The notes under the pieces are model-generated. The model worked only from the letters and a program-made list of their open reading frames with translations. It searched no databases and was not told the DNA's origin. 64,000 nucleotides of DNA, taken from Marvania coccoides. Taxonomy: Eukaryota; Chlorophyta; Trebouxiophyceae; Chlorellales; Chlorellaceae. The stretch lies in assembly GCA_963854735.1 (NCBI GenBank), contig OY978108.1:248001-312000 (forward strand), given 5' to 3'. Position numbers and translations under genes: made by a program. This document shows positions 23,186-34,395 of this stretch, in pieces. The first letter of the stretch is position 1. Each line of letters begins with the position of its first letter.

Positions 23186-25485
23186 AAAGACGTGTTTGAC
23201 ATCAAATATATTAGTTATTGATCACATGCATTTGGGCATGTGGCTGAAGATACATATGCTTGCCGCTTGCGATTAATTTGTTCGGAATATCATTCGATTG
23301 GCATGATAATTAACAGTACTACTAGTTAGCATTCTTGGGGAGGCGGGAATGCAATTGCAAACGCAGTTGATTAATTTATCCTTCACATGCTTTTCAGCCG
23401 CGGGGGACTTTCCGATATACAAGTACAAATACAAATTCGAGGGTTTATCCTCCGCACAGAGACGGCAACAAAGGCCACACCGCAGAGTGGCAAGCTTGGT
23501 CCTAACAATCGGCAGTAGGCCAGGAGCTTACTGCCGCACTACGAGGCATCAAGTTTGTGCCCCAAATGAATGCTCTCCTCGATATCTCCGCAAAACCGGC
23601 TGCCCGTGCCGAGCTGAACTTGCGCGAAAGAAACGTCCGCGACGCCGTGCATCATGGCCAGAAGCAGCCGCACCGTGGTAGATTGATTGCATCGATCCCT
23701 GACCCCCACCATTCCCTTGCTGTGGCAGCTGTCATCCTGCACCGCACCTTTGAGAGGTAAGCGAGCGTGCTGGAGTATGCTGGGAAGAGAGGCGAATTCA
23801 GGAGCTTGAGAAGAGACAAGCAGCGGCGGGGCGTCCATTTTGGTGTTTTTTCATATGCCCAATAAGCACATGGTGTGTATGCAGTCTGAACATTTCGCTC
23901 CAGTGATATTAATTGTCGAAAAAAAAAAAAAAAAAAAAGGCCATGAAGGGAGCGCCACGTGTGGGAAATGCGCAACCCTTGTTGCTCAGAAAAAACTGCT
24001 TCATTGACGATAGAATGCCATTTAAATAAGAAACTTCTGGCGCAAGGCACCCCAGAGGAAACTCAAACAATGTTTCCAGTACTTGCCATACCCTCGGCAG
24101 CAACGAGAGAGGGCCGACACATTCGACCGTATTGGGCCGTCAAACTTTGAATTTGAAAGCCAGTCTTCCCACCCGAACTGCTCGTCTACTCTGGTGGACG
24201 CTCCATCGCATGAGGGCGATACCTTGGTCTTCAGTTGCGGAATAAAGGACATTGATTCAGTGCGTGGCCATGAAGAAACACAAATTTTGAACAACGTCGA
24301 AAAGCCCACCATTTTCTGCACACATTGCAATCTGGTAAATCTGTGTTACGAAGGCGACACGGCATAACGATATTTGGAGCCAACATGTTTTTCCGGAGAT
24401 CCACCAACCTGGTCGATTCTGAGCTAGAGCTAAAAAAATAAGGTGGTCAGGCATCAAATACTCCAATATAACGCTAGTTTTCAGCACAGAACGCCAGGTG
24501 CGCTCTAGGCATAACCGCATCTCCAATGAAATCGAAATTTTGACCCAAGTCAGCGACAACATATTTTAATAAAAAGTAGGCTCGTCATGCTCGGCATCGG
24601 TGGCCCACTAAGATGCTTTCTTGTCCATTTTTATCGCATCTGATGCATATGCGACACCCAGCACAAAATTTCGGTCGAGGTGGTCTACGCGTAGGCCTGC
24701 CTAGGGGTTCCTGCGAGGAAAAAAAACAATCGAACAGTCTGCCAAGCACCGCCGGGAGGCTGCAGCGACTGCAGCTGCCCGATGCAACTTGCCCACGAAC
24801 TGCAGGAACTAGCGGTAAATCTCAAGAATAACAAACACCAGCGAGGAGAGGACGCGACGCGGGGTCTGGTCGAGGAGGTCGAAATTTGTAGACCGCTCTG
24901 GACCTGGTGAACTGCAGGCCCCTGCGCACTTCCGCGACCCCGATGCTGCAAGTTTTTAACGATCGGCCTCTTGAGTATTAAAATGCAGTCGAAAAAAAAG
25001 AGGGCGGTACCGAGTCCCCTCATTTCCGGGACCGAAGTCTTGGATTGCGGGCTCGACAAGGGCAAATCTTTGCGCCGCTAACACGCTGGGAATATATGTT
25101 ACCTAGTAATATTTAAATTGCTTCAAGCCAATTGACGGAATCCATGGGAAACAGTTGGTGGCACAACCACTCTTTTGTGGTTGGGGCAGATGCGTGGCTG
25201 GTGCTTTTTTGCCTACTTCCGAGCCCGTGCTCGTTAATTTGTACTGTGCCATGAAGTACAAGGCCTAGTGCATCTTTATTTTCAGACAAAATCCCCCCTT
25301 TGCGCCCCTCTTCAAGAAGCTTCCCCAGCACCCCAACGGCTTCTTTTTATCCCAGAGCATATGCCCTCTTCGCCTAGCTTACCAGCGACAAGCAGGCGAA
25401 AAACGCATTCCATTCAAGTTGACAGCGGTTCCGGCAAAGCAACGCGTTCTTTTGCATACCTTTGGGCACCGGCGCTGAATGAACT

Positions 25486-26500
25486 ATGGATTCCACCGTT
25501 GCATCTTTGGTTTTCAGGCGCCTGCCTCTCCAAGACCTGCTCCACGCACGCCTGGTGTGCCGGGAGTGGCGCCTGGTGTGCAAAAATGACGACGGCCTTT
25601 GGCAGGAGCAGGCCTCGGTTGTATGGGCGTCCAAGCGCTACGTCTTCTTCTGCACGGTGTCAGGTTGGGAGGAGAGGCTGGTGAGGTCATGTCTGGATGC
25701 GCGGCGGACGGTCATCCGGATGCAGGAGGAGCTGTGCTACTTCGACTGGGTGTTCAGGTACGTGATTTTGGGGGACGGGCACTGCCGTCAGCAAACCTTA
25801 AACCTTGCAAAATTACACTGTTCAGCTTATGATTTCTGTTCCAATATAACTGCACGGTTTTAATTCATTTGCGCTCAATGAACTTTTGCGTTGCAGGCTG
25901 AAAGGCATTGCCTTGAGCACTCTGCTGCGCATGTTTCCTACCGCTGTCAATACTGATGGAATGGTGGACAGCGCCGCAGACATTGAAGACTCGAGCCGTG
26001 CCCATTTGCTGCGCCGCAGGTTCTCACCAAACGGCCACATTGAAAATAGCAGCGGTGACCTCTTGGGAAGGTAAGAAACGAAGAAAGTCAGCCACCACGC
26101 ATACGACATTTCGTTCTTTCCAAAATGCATTGGTAGTACAATGATGCCACGTAGGAGAATACACCATTCCAAACAGCACAGGGCATGTAAACGTAGCCCA
26201 TTTGACATGTTGTGTTGCGCTCTCTCGTGTCTGCTCTCAACTCAATGCTACCACTCACTGGGCATGGTTATGACGTGAGCTCCTTGCAGGTACTACGATA
26301 AATGGGCTCTCCGCACCGATCCCGCCACTGGACAGGTCTTCATTCTCCTCAACAACGCCTATCCAGCCACAATCACGCGGACGCCAAGTTGGGGGTGGCG
26401 CATTGAGGTGGACGACGCCGTGTTCGTGGCAGACCTGCCCACTGATGGCCCCCGAAAGTACGATATTGATGCTTACGAGCCTGGAGCCATGTTAATGTAG
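25486..26500 (+). CDS. F-box protein A3 (array type A)
   Basis: Exons 25486-25757, 25897-26070 and 26290-26500; 218 residues. Coding sequence is identical to A2, and both share the intron-2 insertion and the GTACGT intron-1 donor, so units 3 and 4 are closest relatives over this part. Confidence 0.82.
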
Positions 26501-27081
26501 TGACCTGCGTGATTTCCTTTTCCATTTCGGACTTTTAGGTGAAGAGGCTTGGTGGAGGTCCGACCTCCGAGAGAGTCTCTGGAGGAAATGTAATTTGTTT
26601 TTAAGCGAGTGTGTGTGCATGTATTTCTCAGCTTTGACGTTTATAAAACGAGCGTGCTTCATTTAAAATCCCAGTTGTATCAGCATCTTCATCTTTTATC
26701 ACCGCTGCCTTCCTTCATTCGTATGTCCGCTGTGCATTTGCAATTTTTCAAGACATCTTCCTTCGCATATCATTTTTTACTTCCAGCTATATTTCGTTTA
26801 TCTATTTTGTTTCTACTCTTGCTGATTTTATGTTCGTATGTTTATTTTTTTTTTCAAAAGTATTTTTTCATATATATATGTATGCGTGCGTGCGCTTTTC
26901 CTTTTATTGATGGGGTTTTACGAGAAATGAATAGAATAACACGGCAATTCTTTTCATATTTATCTCCTTTTTTTTCATGCTGTAATCTGTAACGCATTTC
27001 AGCCGTTGAAGCTGCGGCGGCAATATCTACGGCTCGGCAAATCAACAGCGTCTCTCCTCCCACGCTTTGCATTTTGGTAAC

Positions 27082-27414
27082 ATGCTTCAGCGCGTCACCC
27101 GTGCTTCTCCAGACCCAAACATGATGAAAGCTCGACAATTAAAAAGTCGACGGGTTGCTGTCTCGGAAATATTAAAAGTTCTCCAAGCCGCTGTATCTGT
27201 CCAGCATTTCCATTCCATGGGATTCCTGTCCCAGGTGAGACCGTGGGGTATAGCGAGCCGTTGATTTAAATTGCAGGAGCACAATGAAACGTATTTTGCC
27301 GACCGTGCAGCACAGAGGCTCAAAACTTCACATCTGCGCTCCCACCGGTGCATTGAAATGACAGCGAAGGCGGCGTTAACATATTTGATTCCACTGTGGC
27401 CTTTGCCTGTGTAG
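27082..27414 (+). CDS. candidate small two-exon gene X, unit 4 copy
   Basis: Exons 27082-27234 and 27277-27414 repeat the unit 3 candidate at the 7993-bp offset with the same 96-residue frame. The same doubts apply: short intron, no recognised family, one broken sister copy. Confidence 0.28.
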
Positions 27415-28175
27415 TCTCAGATAGAAGGCTTCTGTCTGCGTCTTGCACGGCACCGACTGCCCGGTGAAGAATGGCAGCGAGGGGGCCAGGCGCAGGTGAT
27501 GCGGCCGGTGATCGTGGGTGCCGTTCAAGTTACTTAACTAGATAGTTGGATAGTAGTACGAAAGAAGACGACAACGTCGCGTAGTCGAAGCGACTCCGAA
27601 GTGGTAAGGATTTACCCGACACCCAAGACCATGAATTTGAGGCTCTGACGCTCGGCACAGAGCGATGTTTGAGTCAGTCATATCATTTTGATGGCTGCGT
27701 AAACGATTTAGATTAGAGAAGCGCCGGCGGAAGGGAGGCGGTACGCTGTAAGGGACACGATGTCCTTCAGCCACGAATTTCGGCCTAAACAAAACTGAAC
27801 GTGTTCTGAAATCACAGTTATACCCCAACTGCTAAATAATACGCGTACCAATATTGCAAACAAAGGCCACAAATCGAGCCAGCCAGTTGTATAGGCAGAT
27901 GCAGACTCAGTCTGAGACTGCGGTTTTCTCCTTATCTAAGGGTTCTTAACAAACTAGTTTATCAGTAAATTGAGTATATATAGTCTAGTAAGCGAAGAAG
28001 ATTAGGCAACTCGACGAACCATTGCCCCGTTTCCCCCCCCCCCCCCTTTTTAGTCGTTCAGTCGAATTTGTATTTACTTTGGGGGTGCTCTGGCCCTTGA
28101 CCGCATTTCGCCACTTATATATATCATCACGACGTGTTCAGTACCTCGCGCAATAGCGGCTCAGAGAAGCGCCGC

Positions 28176-29114
28176 ATGTTTCCCTCAGCTGCCGTTGGAA
28201 ATTTAGGGGGTAAAAGAGACCCCAACATTTTGTCATTAATTTTCAGGCGCCTGCCTCTCCAAGACCTGCTCCACGCACGCCTGGTGTGCCGGGAGTGGCG
28301 CCTGGTGTGCAAAAATGACGACGGCCTTTGGCAGGAGCAGGCCTCGGTTGTATGGGCGTCCAAGCGCTACGTCTTCTTCTGCACGGTGTCAGGTTGGGAG
28401 GAGAGGCTGGTGAGGTCATGTCTGGATGCGCGGCGGACGGTCATCCGGATGCAGGAGGAGCTGTGCTACTTCGACTGGGTGTTCAGGTAAATTGTGGATA
28501 TTTTTGGGGGGGGGGTCTGCTTTCAGCAAACCTGGAACCTTACAATTATAATATTTGCACTGGTTCTCTGCATCAATTTATACGAATCGACTCCTTCTCT
28601 CGCTTCAGGCTAAAATCCAGTGCTTTAAGCACGCTCCAGCTCATGTTTCCTGCAGCAGTGGAGACTGGTGCACCACGTGGAATGATGGGGGAAAGTGATG
28701 CAGACCCGGCTGCCGATGTCCAGCTGCTGCGCCGCAGGTTCCTACAAAATGGGAGCATTGAAAACGTGAGCGTCGACCTCATGGGAAGGTGCGCTACAAT
28801 TAAGAAATTTTCCCGGACAACAAATAAATAAATATTCGTACCCATTCCATGTCATCCTTTTTTATACAACATTTAATTGTTTCTATAGATATTACGATAA
28901 ATGGGCTCTCCGCACCGATCCCGCCACCGGGCAGGTCTTCATTCTCCTCAACAACGCCTATCCAGCCACAATCACGCGGACGCCAAGCTGGGGGTGGCGC
29001 ATTGAGGTGGACGATGCCGTGTTCGTGGCAGACCTGCCCATTGACGGCCCCCAAAAGTACGATATTGACGTTGTAGAACCTGGAGCCATGTTGGAAGAAA
29101 AACCCGCCTGCTAG
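28176..29114 (+). CDS. F-box protein B3 (array type B)
   Basis: Exons 28176-28486, 28609-28788 and 28889-29114; 238 residues, intact. One coding change near the C-terminus (DVVEPG for DVAEPG). Exon 3 and intron 2 carry the unit-1 versions of variable sites (CCATTCCATGTC, CCACCGGGCAGG), while intron 1 and everything upstream follow unit 3. Confidence 0.82.
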
Positions 29115-30058
29115 AAAGCTGGTTTTTCGTCGCAAAGGTTGAATGACAACAAAGCCATTTTTTTCCCTGACTAATGAACGATGCAATGAACTCAACACAT
29201 TCTCATAGTGCGGTTTTCAGTACATTTTTGTAATGATTTTTCTTTCTTTCTAATAATGAATTTATCCCAATCTGTATGGCGTTGATATTTGCATTTTTTT
29301 TTCCTGTGAATAAATCCCTAAATTGGTGCCAAATACTGGATCCAGTTTCTTGCTCGTGCATATTTATTTTCCATCAGCCAATTCTTTTTCATCCCTGGAA
29401 CAATGTAATGCCCATTACGCAAGGCTTCACTTTCACATATGTATATTTCACGAGGTGCGCTATCTGCTTTTCTAACGAACGACGAATCTGAAACATTTTT
29501 TTAAGACAACGACACGGCAGTACACCCCCAAAACAGTAAACTCGCGGTTAACTATCCTGCTTCTGCAACCTCAACCTGGCGAGACGGTGGCGGCAGCAGC
29601 AGCAGTGATGCTACGTGCCTTTGCTCTCTGGTACAACTTTCCATAGCTCGCATTCTTCAGGCAAGACTCAAAAAAGAATATAGGCCTGCAATCTTTAAGG
29701 GGGCGAGGAGTCTTTTATTTTCTTTTGTCGCAGGCACTGCCTGCGGCAGGACCGTTTTTCCTGCGGCTTGGGGTCTACGAATTGCTTGTAGAACTGCGTA
29801 TAGAGAACAAAACGCTCGCGCATCTTATATATCACATACTGACCCTTTGGAGTTCACAGCGTTCGAATGTTCGAATAGCACGAGAGTGCGATTTTCGAGA
29901 AAAAAAATATATTTTTTCCGCCATTTTTTATGGCCACGATTTCTCGGCTTTCAAATGCGTCTCCCTGCTGCGGTTCTCAAGGAATTTGTGCATTGTATTA
30001 ATTAAATCGTGGAATTAGAGTGTGAGGACGTCGAAACTGAGCGACAGTACCAGAATAG

Positions 30059-30219
30059 AATTTGTATTTACTTTGGGGGTGCTCTGGCCCTTGACCGCAT
30101 TTCGCCACACATATATATCATCACGACGTGTTCAGTACCTCGCGCAATAGCGGCTCAGAGAAGCGCCGCATGTTCCCCTCAGCTGCCGTTGGAAATTTAG
30201 GGGGTAAAAGAGACCCCAA
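30059..30219 (+). pseudogene. 5' fragment of an extra B-type gene (B4)
   Basis: 161 bp match the B promoter and first codons (compare 10528-10687), including the ATG and the AGCTGCCGTTGG stretch. Homology stops abruptly in GAGACCCCAA, the codon run just before the F-box. The F-box-coding continuation appears 590 bp further on and is more diverged, so this copy is broken. Confidence 0.75.
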
Positions 30220-30811
30220 AGAGGTGGGCCGTCGCTCAATCTCAAATTCCCTACAAATCGCATTGATCCCCATTGAATCAATAACATATCAAGTGTGAAT
30301 GACGTGGAATTGATTGAAATGGGGTTGAACATGATGACAGCCGCCAATTCATTGGGATTTGATTACTTTGTTTTACCTTGACATCGCCGCCTAAGCACCA
30401 AGCGGGTCACCCGTCTCTCTGATATCTTAATAAAGTGTTACGGGGTTTCGATTTAGTACAATTCGTTTCTAATTCGGCAAAAATCAGGCCATCGCAGCTG
30501 AAACCCTGAAACCTGAAACCTGAGGATTGATCGTGAAAGAGGGTCAAACTTCAAACTTGCGCCTTGTAATGTAAAACTGTAAAACTCGACCTGGGCAACG
30601 AGGTTTCAAGGTTTTACATATGGTTGTAACGTCTACTACCGAGGTTGGTGCCCTTTAAGAGATCTGCAAGTCGACGTGCCACTCACCCCGCCACAGTTAG
30701 GCGGAGTCCCCCTTCCCTCCGTCGGATCAACCTCAGTTCTAGGCCCTGCCCCCGAGTCTCCGACAGCCCGACCGACACAACAAGTGCATGCAGGGCAAAT
30801 ACAGGCGCAAA
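30220..30811. other. 592-bp unrelated insertion between the two halves of a B-like exon 1
   Basis: The segment separates the B4 5' fragment from the F-box fragment. It is not part of any array unit and has no clear terminal inverted repeats or target-site duplication. A short near-repeat, CTGAAACCCTGAAACCTGAAACC, lies near 30500-30522. Its origin is unknown. Confidence 0.4.
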
Positions 30812-30928
30812 ACAACATTTTGGCGTTAATTTTCAGGCGCCTGCCTCTCGAAGACCTGCTCCACGCACGTCTGGTATGCCGGGAGTGGCGCCTGGTGTGC
30901 AAAAATGACGACGGCCTTTGGCAGGAGC
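30812..30928 (+). pseudogene. truncated F-box fragment (D)
   Basis: Homology to B starts at AACATTTT just before the F-box and ends within WQE at 30928, where it meets unrelated sequence. The F-box (ILALIFRRLPLEDLLHARLV) is intact in frame but more diverged than any array copy. An open frame runs from about 30676 to TAA 30952-30954, so a short F-box-only peptide of about 90 residues is conceivable. The substrate domain is missing. Confidence 0.7.
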
Positions 30929-32136
30929 CACCACTGTCGCACCCCACCAAATAACCTGTTGTTCTCAAGGAAAAAGCCAAATAACATGGCGGGTGATTGT
31001 TGTCTGCTAGCTGTCAGAGCCTTACGACTGAATATATATTTTTGCGATATATCCAATAAAAATACATGTCCGCATAGGAATAGAAATTGAAATGCTGCCT
31101 GCAGCTGTGTCATTTCGGAAAAATAAATCCAATATCGAATTGGCTTGCAAAGCTGTATGCTATAATATAACGAGTAGGAACGCAGCCACTTAGCGAAAAG
31201 AATAGGAGCCTGCCTACAAAAAATGCAGGTTCATTGCCAGTATTGCCAGCTGTACTGGCGGGGCGGCGGCGGCGATCCAATGGAAGCTCTGTACTCGCTC
31301 ATTGCCTCGTCGTTCACAGTTCCAGGACTAGGCAGCGGATTTGAGAATGAATTTAATCAATAGGAGGAGTTAAGACAAGGCGAAGAAAACACGATGTTGA
31401 AGTGCGATAATTTACATGCCGGCCGAAATCAACAGCTCATGGCGAGGTTAGTATTTATACATTTGCGACGTATATTCCATACGACAAGTTGGTTTGGAAG
31501 CAATTCTGGGAAGGAAGAGCTGGGGAAGGAACTCCGTTTCGCCACGTGTTCCTCGACCTTCGGGGGTTTCTTTCTTTTTATTTTGTTTTTTGTGCAACTC
31601 ATCAGGAGGAAAATTCACAAGGTCATCGCAAGACTTGCTAATCAAATATCTTGCACGAGTTGCCATGAAACCAGCTTACCGAGCATCCAATTGGACAATT
31701 GGTGGCACAGGCATAAATTCTTTCAAAATCAAATCAACGAGGGCAGGACAATCACTCTCTGATCGTGCGATCTAAAGTACTTCAATGCAATATAGACCGA
31801 TTTATGATCGTTTCTCAACAGTTGACAGAGCAGCACCAAGTAGTTTGTTGGTTTTACAACAATTGCGCCGTTTCCACTATCTCTCTCTCTTTTACAGCCT
31901 GTAGCGTTCAAAGAACGCCCTACCGCTTTCACTTCCAAATCAAAGATAATAACCCACCGGCAAAAATCAAGCTACTCAATCAAATCGAATCTTCGTCGTG
32001 GGACCGTTTTCACTATAAACGGCGTTTGATCAATTTATACAATTGCGCCGTTTTCTGCGCCATGAACTGACTCAATTTCCTTCATAAAACGAAACTTGGT
32101 CCCTCGCGAGCCAACTAACTATTCTTGACTTGCTGA
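30929..32136. other. intergenic region between array debris and F-box gene E
   Basis: No convincing gene. Open frames such as 31394-31762 have low-complexity, Phe-rich translations and no splice support. A short motif CAATTGCGCCGTTT occurs at about 31859 and again at 32040. Part of 31680-31730 (CAATTGGTGGCAC) weakly resembles the spacer upstream of gene A, suggesting a decayed unit flank. Confidence 0.4.
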
Positions 32137-33059
32137 ATGATCGTTGCATCCCATTCTTCCTGTACACCCCATGTTATAGGAGCCCTCGTCGACCCCACCG
32201 CCCTGGGCATGGTATTTTCACAGCTGCCCCTCAAGGACCTGCTGCAAGCCCGACTCGCCTGCAAGCAATGGCTCGAGGTGTCCAAGGACGGTGGCGTCTG
32301 GCGAGCCCAGGCCAGTCAAGAGTGGGCCGGCAAGCGGTATGTTCGCTTCCCTGAGACCTGTGCTAATTGGGAGGATAGAGTGCGTGAAAGCGTCAAGGAC
32401 AGTCGACGAACAGACATCCAGCTGGCAGAGATGTACGCCTTCAGTTGGATTTTCAGGTAATCTGACCATTTTATATGGTCGCTGTTTTACCTTCTTTTCC
32501 TCTACAACTGAAATTCACATCTGAGAGCCTCAGTTCTGTATGACTTCCACCAGATTGAAATCCAACGCGCATCAAACTCTGCGGGTCTTCCACCCAATGA
32601 GCGTCGACCAAGATGTCAACGCCATGTTTATTCCGCAAGATGACTACAGTCTGCCGCAGCTGCGCCGGAAGTTTCTACCCGACGGCAGCCTGGGAAACCT
32701 CAGCGGCGACATGCTCGGCAGGCAAGACTGCTTGCTGAATTTATGGATATTTCAGCATTTTAAGTATTCCAGCATTAAATAATAAAGTAATGAAATATGA
32801 AGTCAACCGTGCTAAGCAAAACGCGTTCTAAATTCATCTTTGGATTATTGATATTTTCCACAGGTATTATGAATCGTGGGGTCTGCGGAAGCACGCACTC
32901 ACTGGGGAGCTCTGTGTGCTTCTCAACAATTCCTTCCAAGCCTCGATCATTCGACTGCCTGACTGGGGGTGGAGGATCGAAGTCGACGACGCAGCGTTCG
33001 TTGCAGAGCTACCCTTTGACGGGCTGATGAAATTCGAAAGTGGGGTGATGCCTTACTAA
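32137..33059 (+). CDS. F-box protein E (diverged C-type paralogue outside the array)
   Basis: Exons 32137-32456, 32554-32721 and 32864-33059 encode 227 residues. F-box: FSQLPLKDLLQARLACKQW. The middle exon ends LRRKFLPDGSLGNLSGDMLGR (first residues of each shown in gene C). Exon 3 has YYESWGLRKH and WGWRIEVDDAAFVAELP, then a short end VMPY. All three exons align with gene C, including the phase-2 junctions and the GC donor of intron 2 (GGCAG|GCAAGA). Gene E looks like a single-copy relative of C that predates the array and is useful as an outgroup. Upstream DNA is not shared with C. Confidence 0.82.
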
Positions 33060-34395
33060 GCAGGGCAGGAGCGAGGGGTTTTCTCCTCCTTTTTGAGTTA
33101 TCATTACAGCCCGAGACATCTCCCAGACCCATTCCGCTGCCTCACGGTCTCCCAAGGGCACTTCTTCATTTCAGTTGAATTCGGACAGATATTTCCTGAT
33201 CTTTTTTTCTCTTTTATCTCCTCATTTTCTTCTCATTTGTTTTTCTTTTCTTTCCCTTCCCATTTGATCCCCATGCAGCACAACATTTCATGCTTCACCC
33301 ACCCTCTGGGGGTGGAGGCTTCCTTCTTTGCTTTATTAATTTAAGTCTCCCAACATTCGAAAACCAATTCCATGCGAACGGGCTGCCCGCGGCTACATGG
33401 ATATTTGAGAGATAGACAGCTGCTGCCTAGATCGGCATGCAAGCTATAGCTCGTTCGAGGAATGAGCATAATTCGAGGAATGGGCCCCACCACCCATTTA
33501 AGTAGTATACGCAGCAAATCGTGGGTTCCCCAAGCTTTTGCTGCGGGTGCTCAACGAGTATAGTTAAAATGGGCATAGGTGGCCGCTTCAGCTCATTCCC
33601 GCTGCTAATTTTGTGTCAAGCAGCGACTCGCCTGCCACGCCGTCCCTTTCTCTTCCTCTTCCGCCGCCGCCTTGTCCGACAGCTGCTTCAGCTGGCCTGC
33701 GCTCAATATTCCCGGCAGGATGCTGCTGAAGCTGTGGCGTCGGCATGGGAGCCCTCTGTTTATTTGAAATGACAAAGAAGATGCAATATTTGCCAGTGAT
33801 TTGGCAACCCGCGTGTCTTGATAATACGAAGATGCCATTAACAAAACAAACCAACCATAGACCCCAAAGGGGTGACTGAAGGGGCAAAAAAACGCCCCTA
33901 TAAAAGGCAAATGCATGCAGGTCATCAACGCCGGTCAACAGCCGCATCACCGCCGCTCGCTGAACGCGAGCCGTAGCTCCGCCCAATCTCCAGCCGCAGC
34001 TCTCGCCCTGAATGCCCATTGCGCCGATCTCCAACCTCCACGCCGCCCGCTGCAAGTATGTCGGCAGGTTCGAGCGCCAGCCGCACTGCCGCCCCACGCC
34101 ATTTAACGTCCACACGTAGAAATCCCTCTTCCAATGAAGACAGAAGGGCGTAGGATGGCTTCCTGAGGCAACCACCAGTCTTCACTTTCTTCTCTTAGTT
34201 GCCACTTGTGTGAATTCTTTCCAGCTCGTCTACTAGTAGTATTGATACTAGTAGTATTCATATTGAGCATATATTTCATTGCCCAAGCGAACCAGGGCGA
34301 AATCCTCTTTTTTCAAATTTCAAAATATACTTCACATCTCGACCCACCAACCTTTGAAGCAAATCCAGCCTCGCCGTTTTTTAAAAGCCGGAACA
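33060..34395. other. intergenic region with dispersed repeat
   Basis: T- and C-rich sequence follows gene E. A dispersed repeat copy occupies 33853-34170 (listed separately). A near-perfect repeat of ACTAGTAGTATT occurs twice around 34230-34260. No gene is supported; the 195-codon minus-strand frame 33588-34175 mostly crosses the repeat. Confidence 0.5.
33853..34170 (-). repeat. dispersed hairpin-flanked repeat, copy 1
   Basis: Read on the minus strand, this matches 57200-57530 over most of its length, with scattered substitutions. Its end carries an imperfect palindrome (GGGGCGTTTTTTTGCCCC on the minus strand, 33881-33898) followed by a CAGTCACCCCTTTGGGG motif. A TATAAAAGG sequence lies just inside on the plus strand (33900-33908). 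No protein of a transposon is encoded; probably a non-autonomous element. Confidence 0.75.

Larger units (their letters stand above)
15935..23937. repeat. array unit 3 (complete: A2-B2-C2)
   Basis: This 8003-bp unit has the same gene order and spacers as unit 1. It shares with unit 4 a roughly 50-bp insertion in A intron 2 (around 18151) and an 8-bp deletion in the A-B spacer (19230-19241). It has several private differences downstream of B, such as a shorter A/T tract near 21905. Confidence 0.9.
6421..30051. repeat. tandem array of about 8-kb F-box gene units
   Basis: The block starting AGGCCATGAAGGGAGC occurs at 6421, 14401, 15935 and 23938. Everything downstream repeats with offsets of 9513-9545 bp (unit 1 to unit 3) and exactly 7993 bp (unit 3 to unit 4) over the genes compared. 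Full units are 7980 and 8003 bp. Copies differ by scattered substitutions and small indels, so the duplication is recent. Each full unit reads, left to right: upstream spacer, gene A, 1.7-kb spacer, gene B, 1.05-kb spacer, gene C, 0.75-kb spacer. The right end is a non-homologous junction at 30051/30052. Confidence 0.95.
23938..30051. repeat. array unit 4 (truncated after B3; C missing)
   Basis: Colinear with unit 3 at a constant 7993-bp offset up to the B-C spacer, then broken off at GCGACAGTACC (30041-30051), just upstream of where gene C would start. A seven-base filler (30052-30058) separates it from a misplaced copy of the B upstream region. Confidence 0.9.

Noticed and set aside
6421..30051. 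Array interpreted as a CRISPR or satellite array
   Set aside because: Units are 8 kb and contain spliced genes; there are no short regularly spaced repeats.
31394..31762. 122-codon plus-strand frame upstream of gene E
   Set aside because: Low-complexity Phe/Ile-rich middle, no homologous frame in the array and no splice signals in register.
33588..34175. 195-codon minus-strand frame
   Set aside because: It mostly spans the dispersed repeat. Two different frames stay open in both repeat copies, so openness reflects GC-rich composition, not coding.
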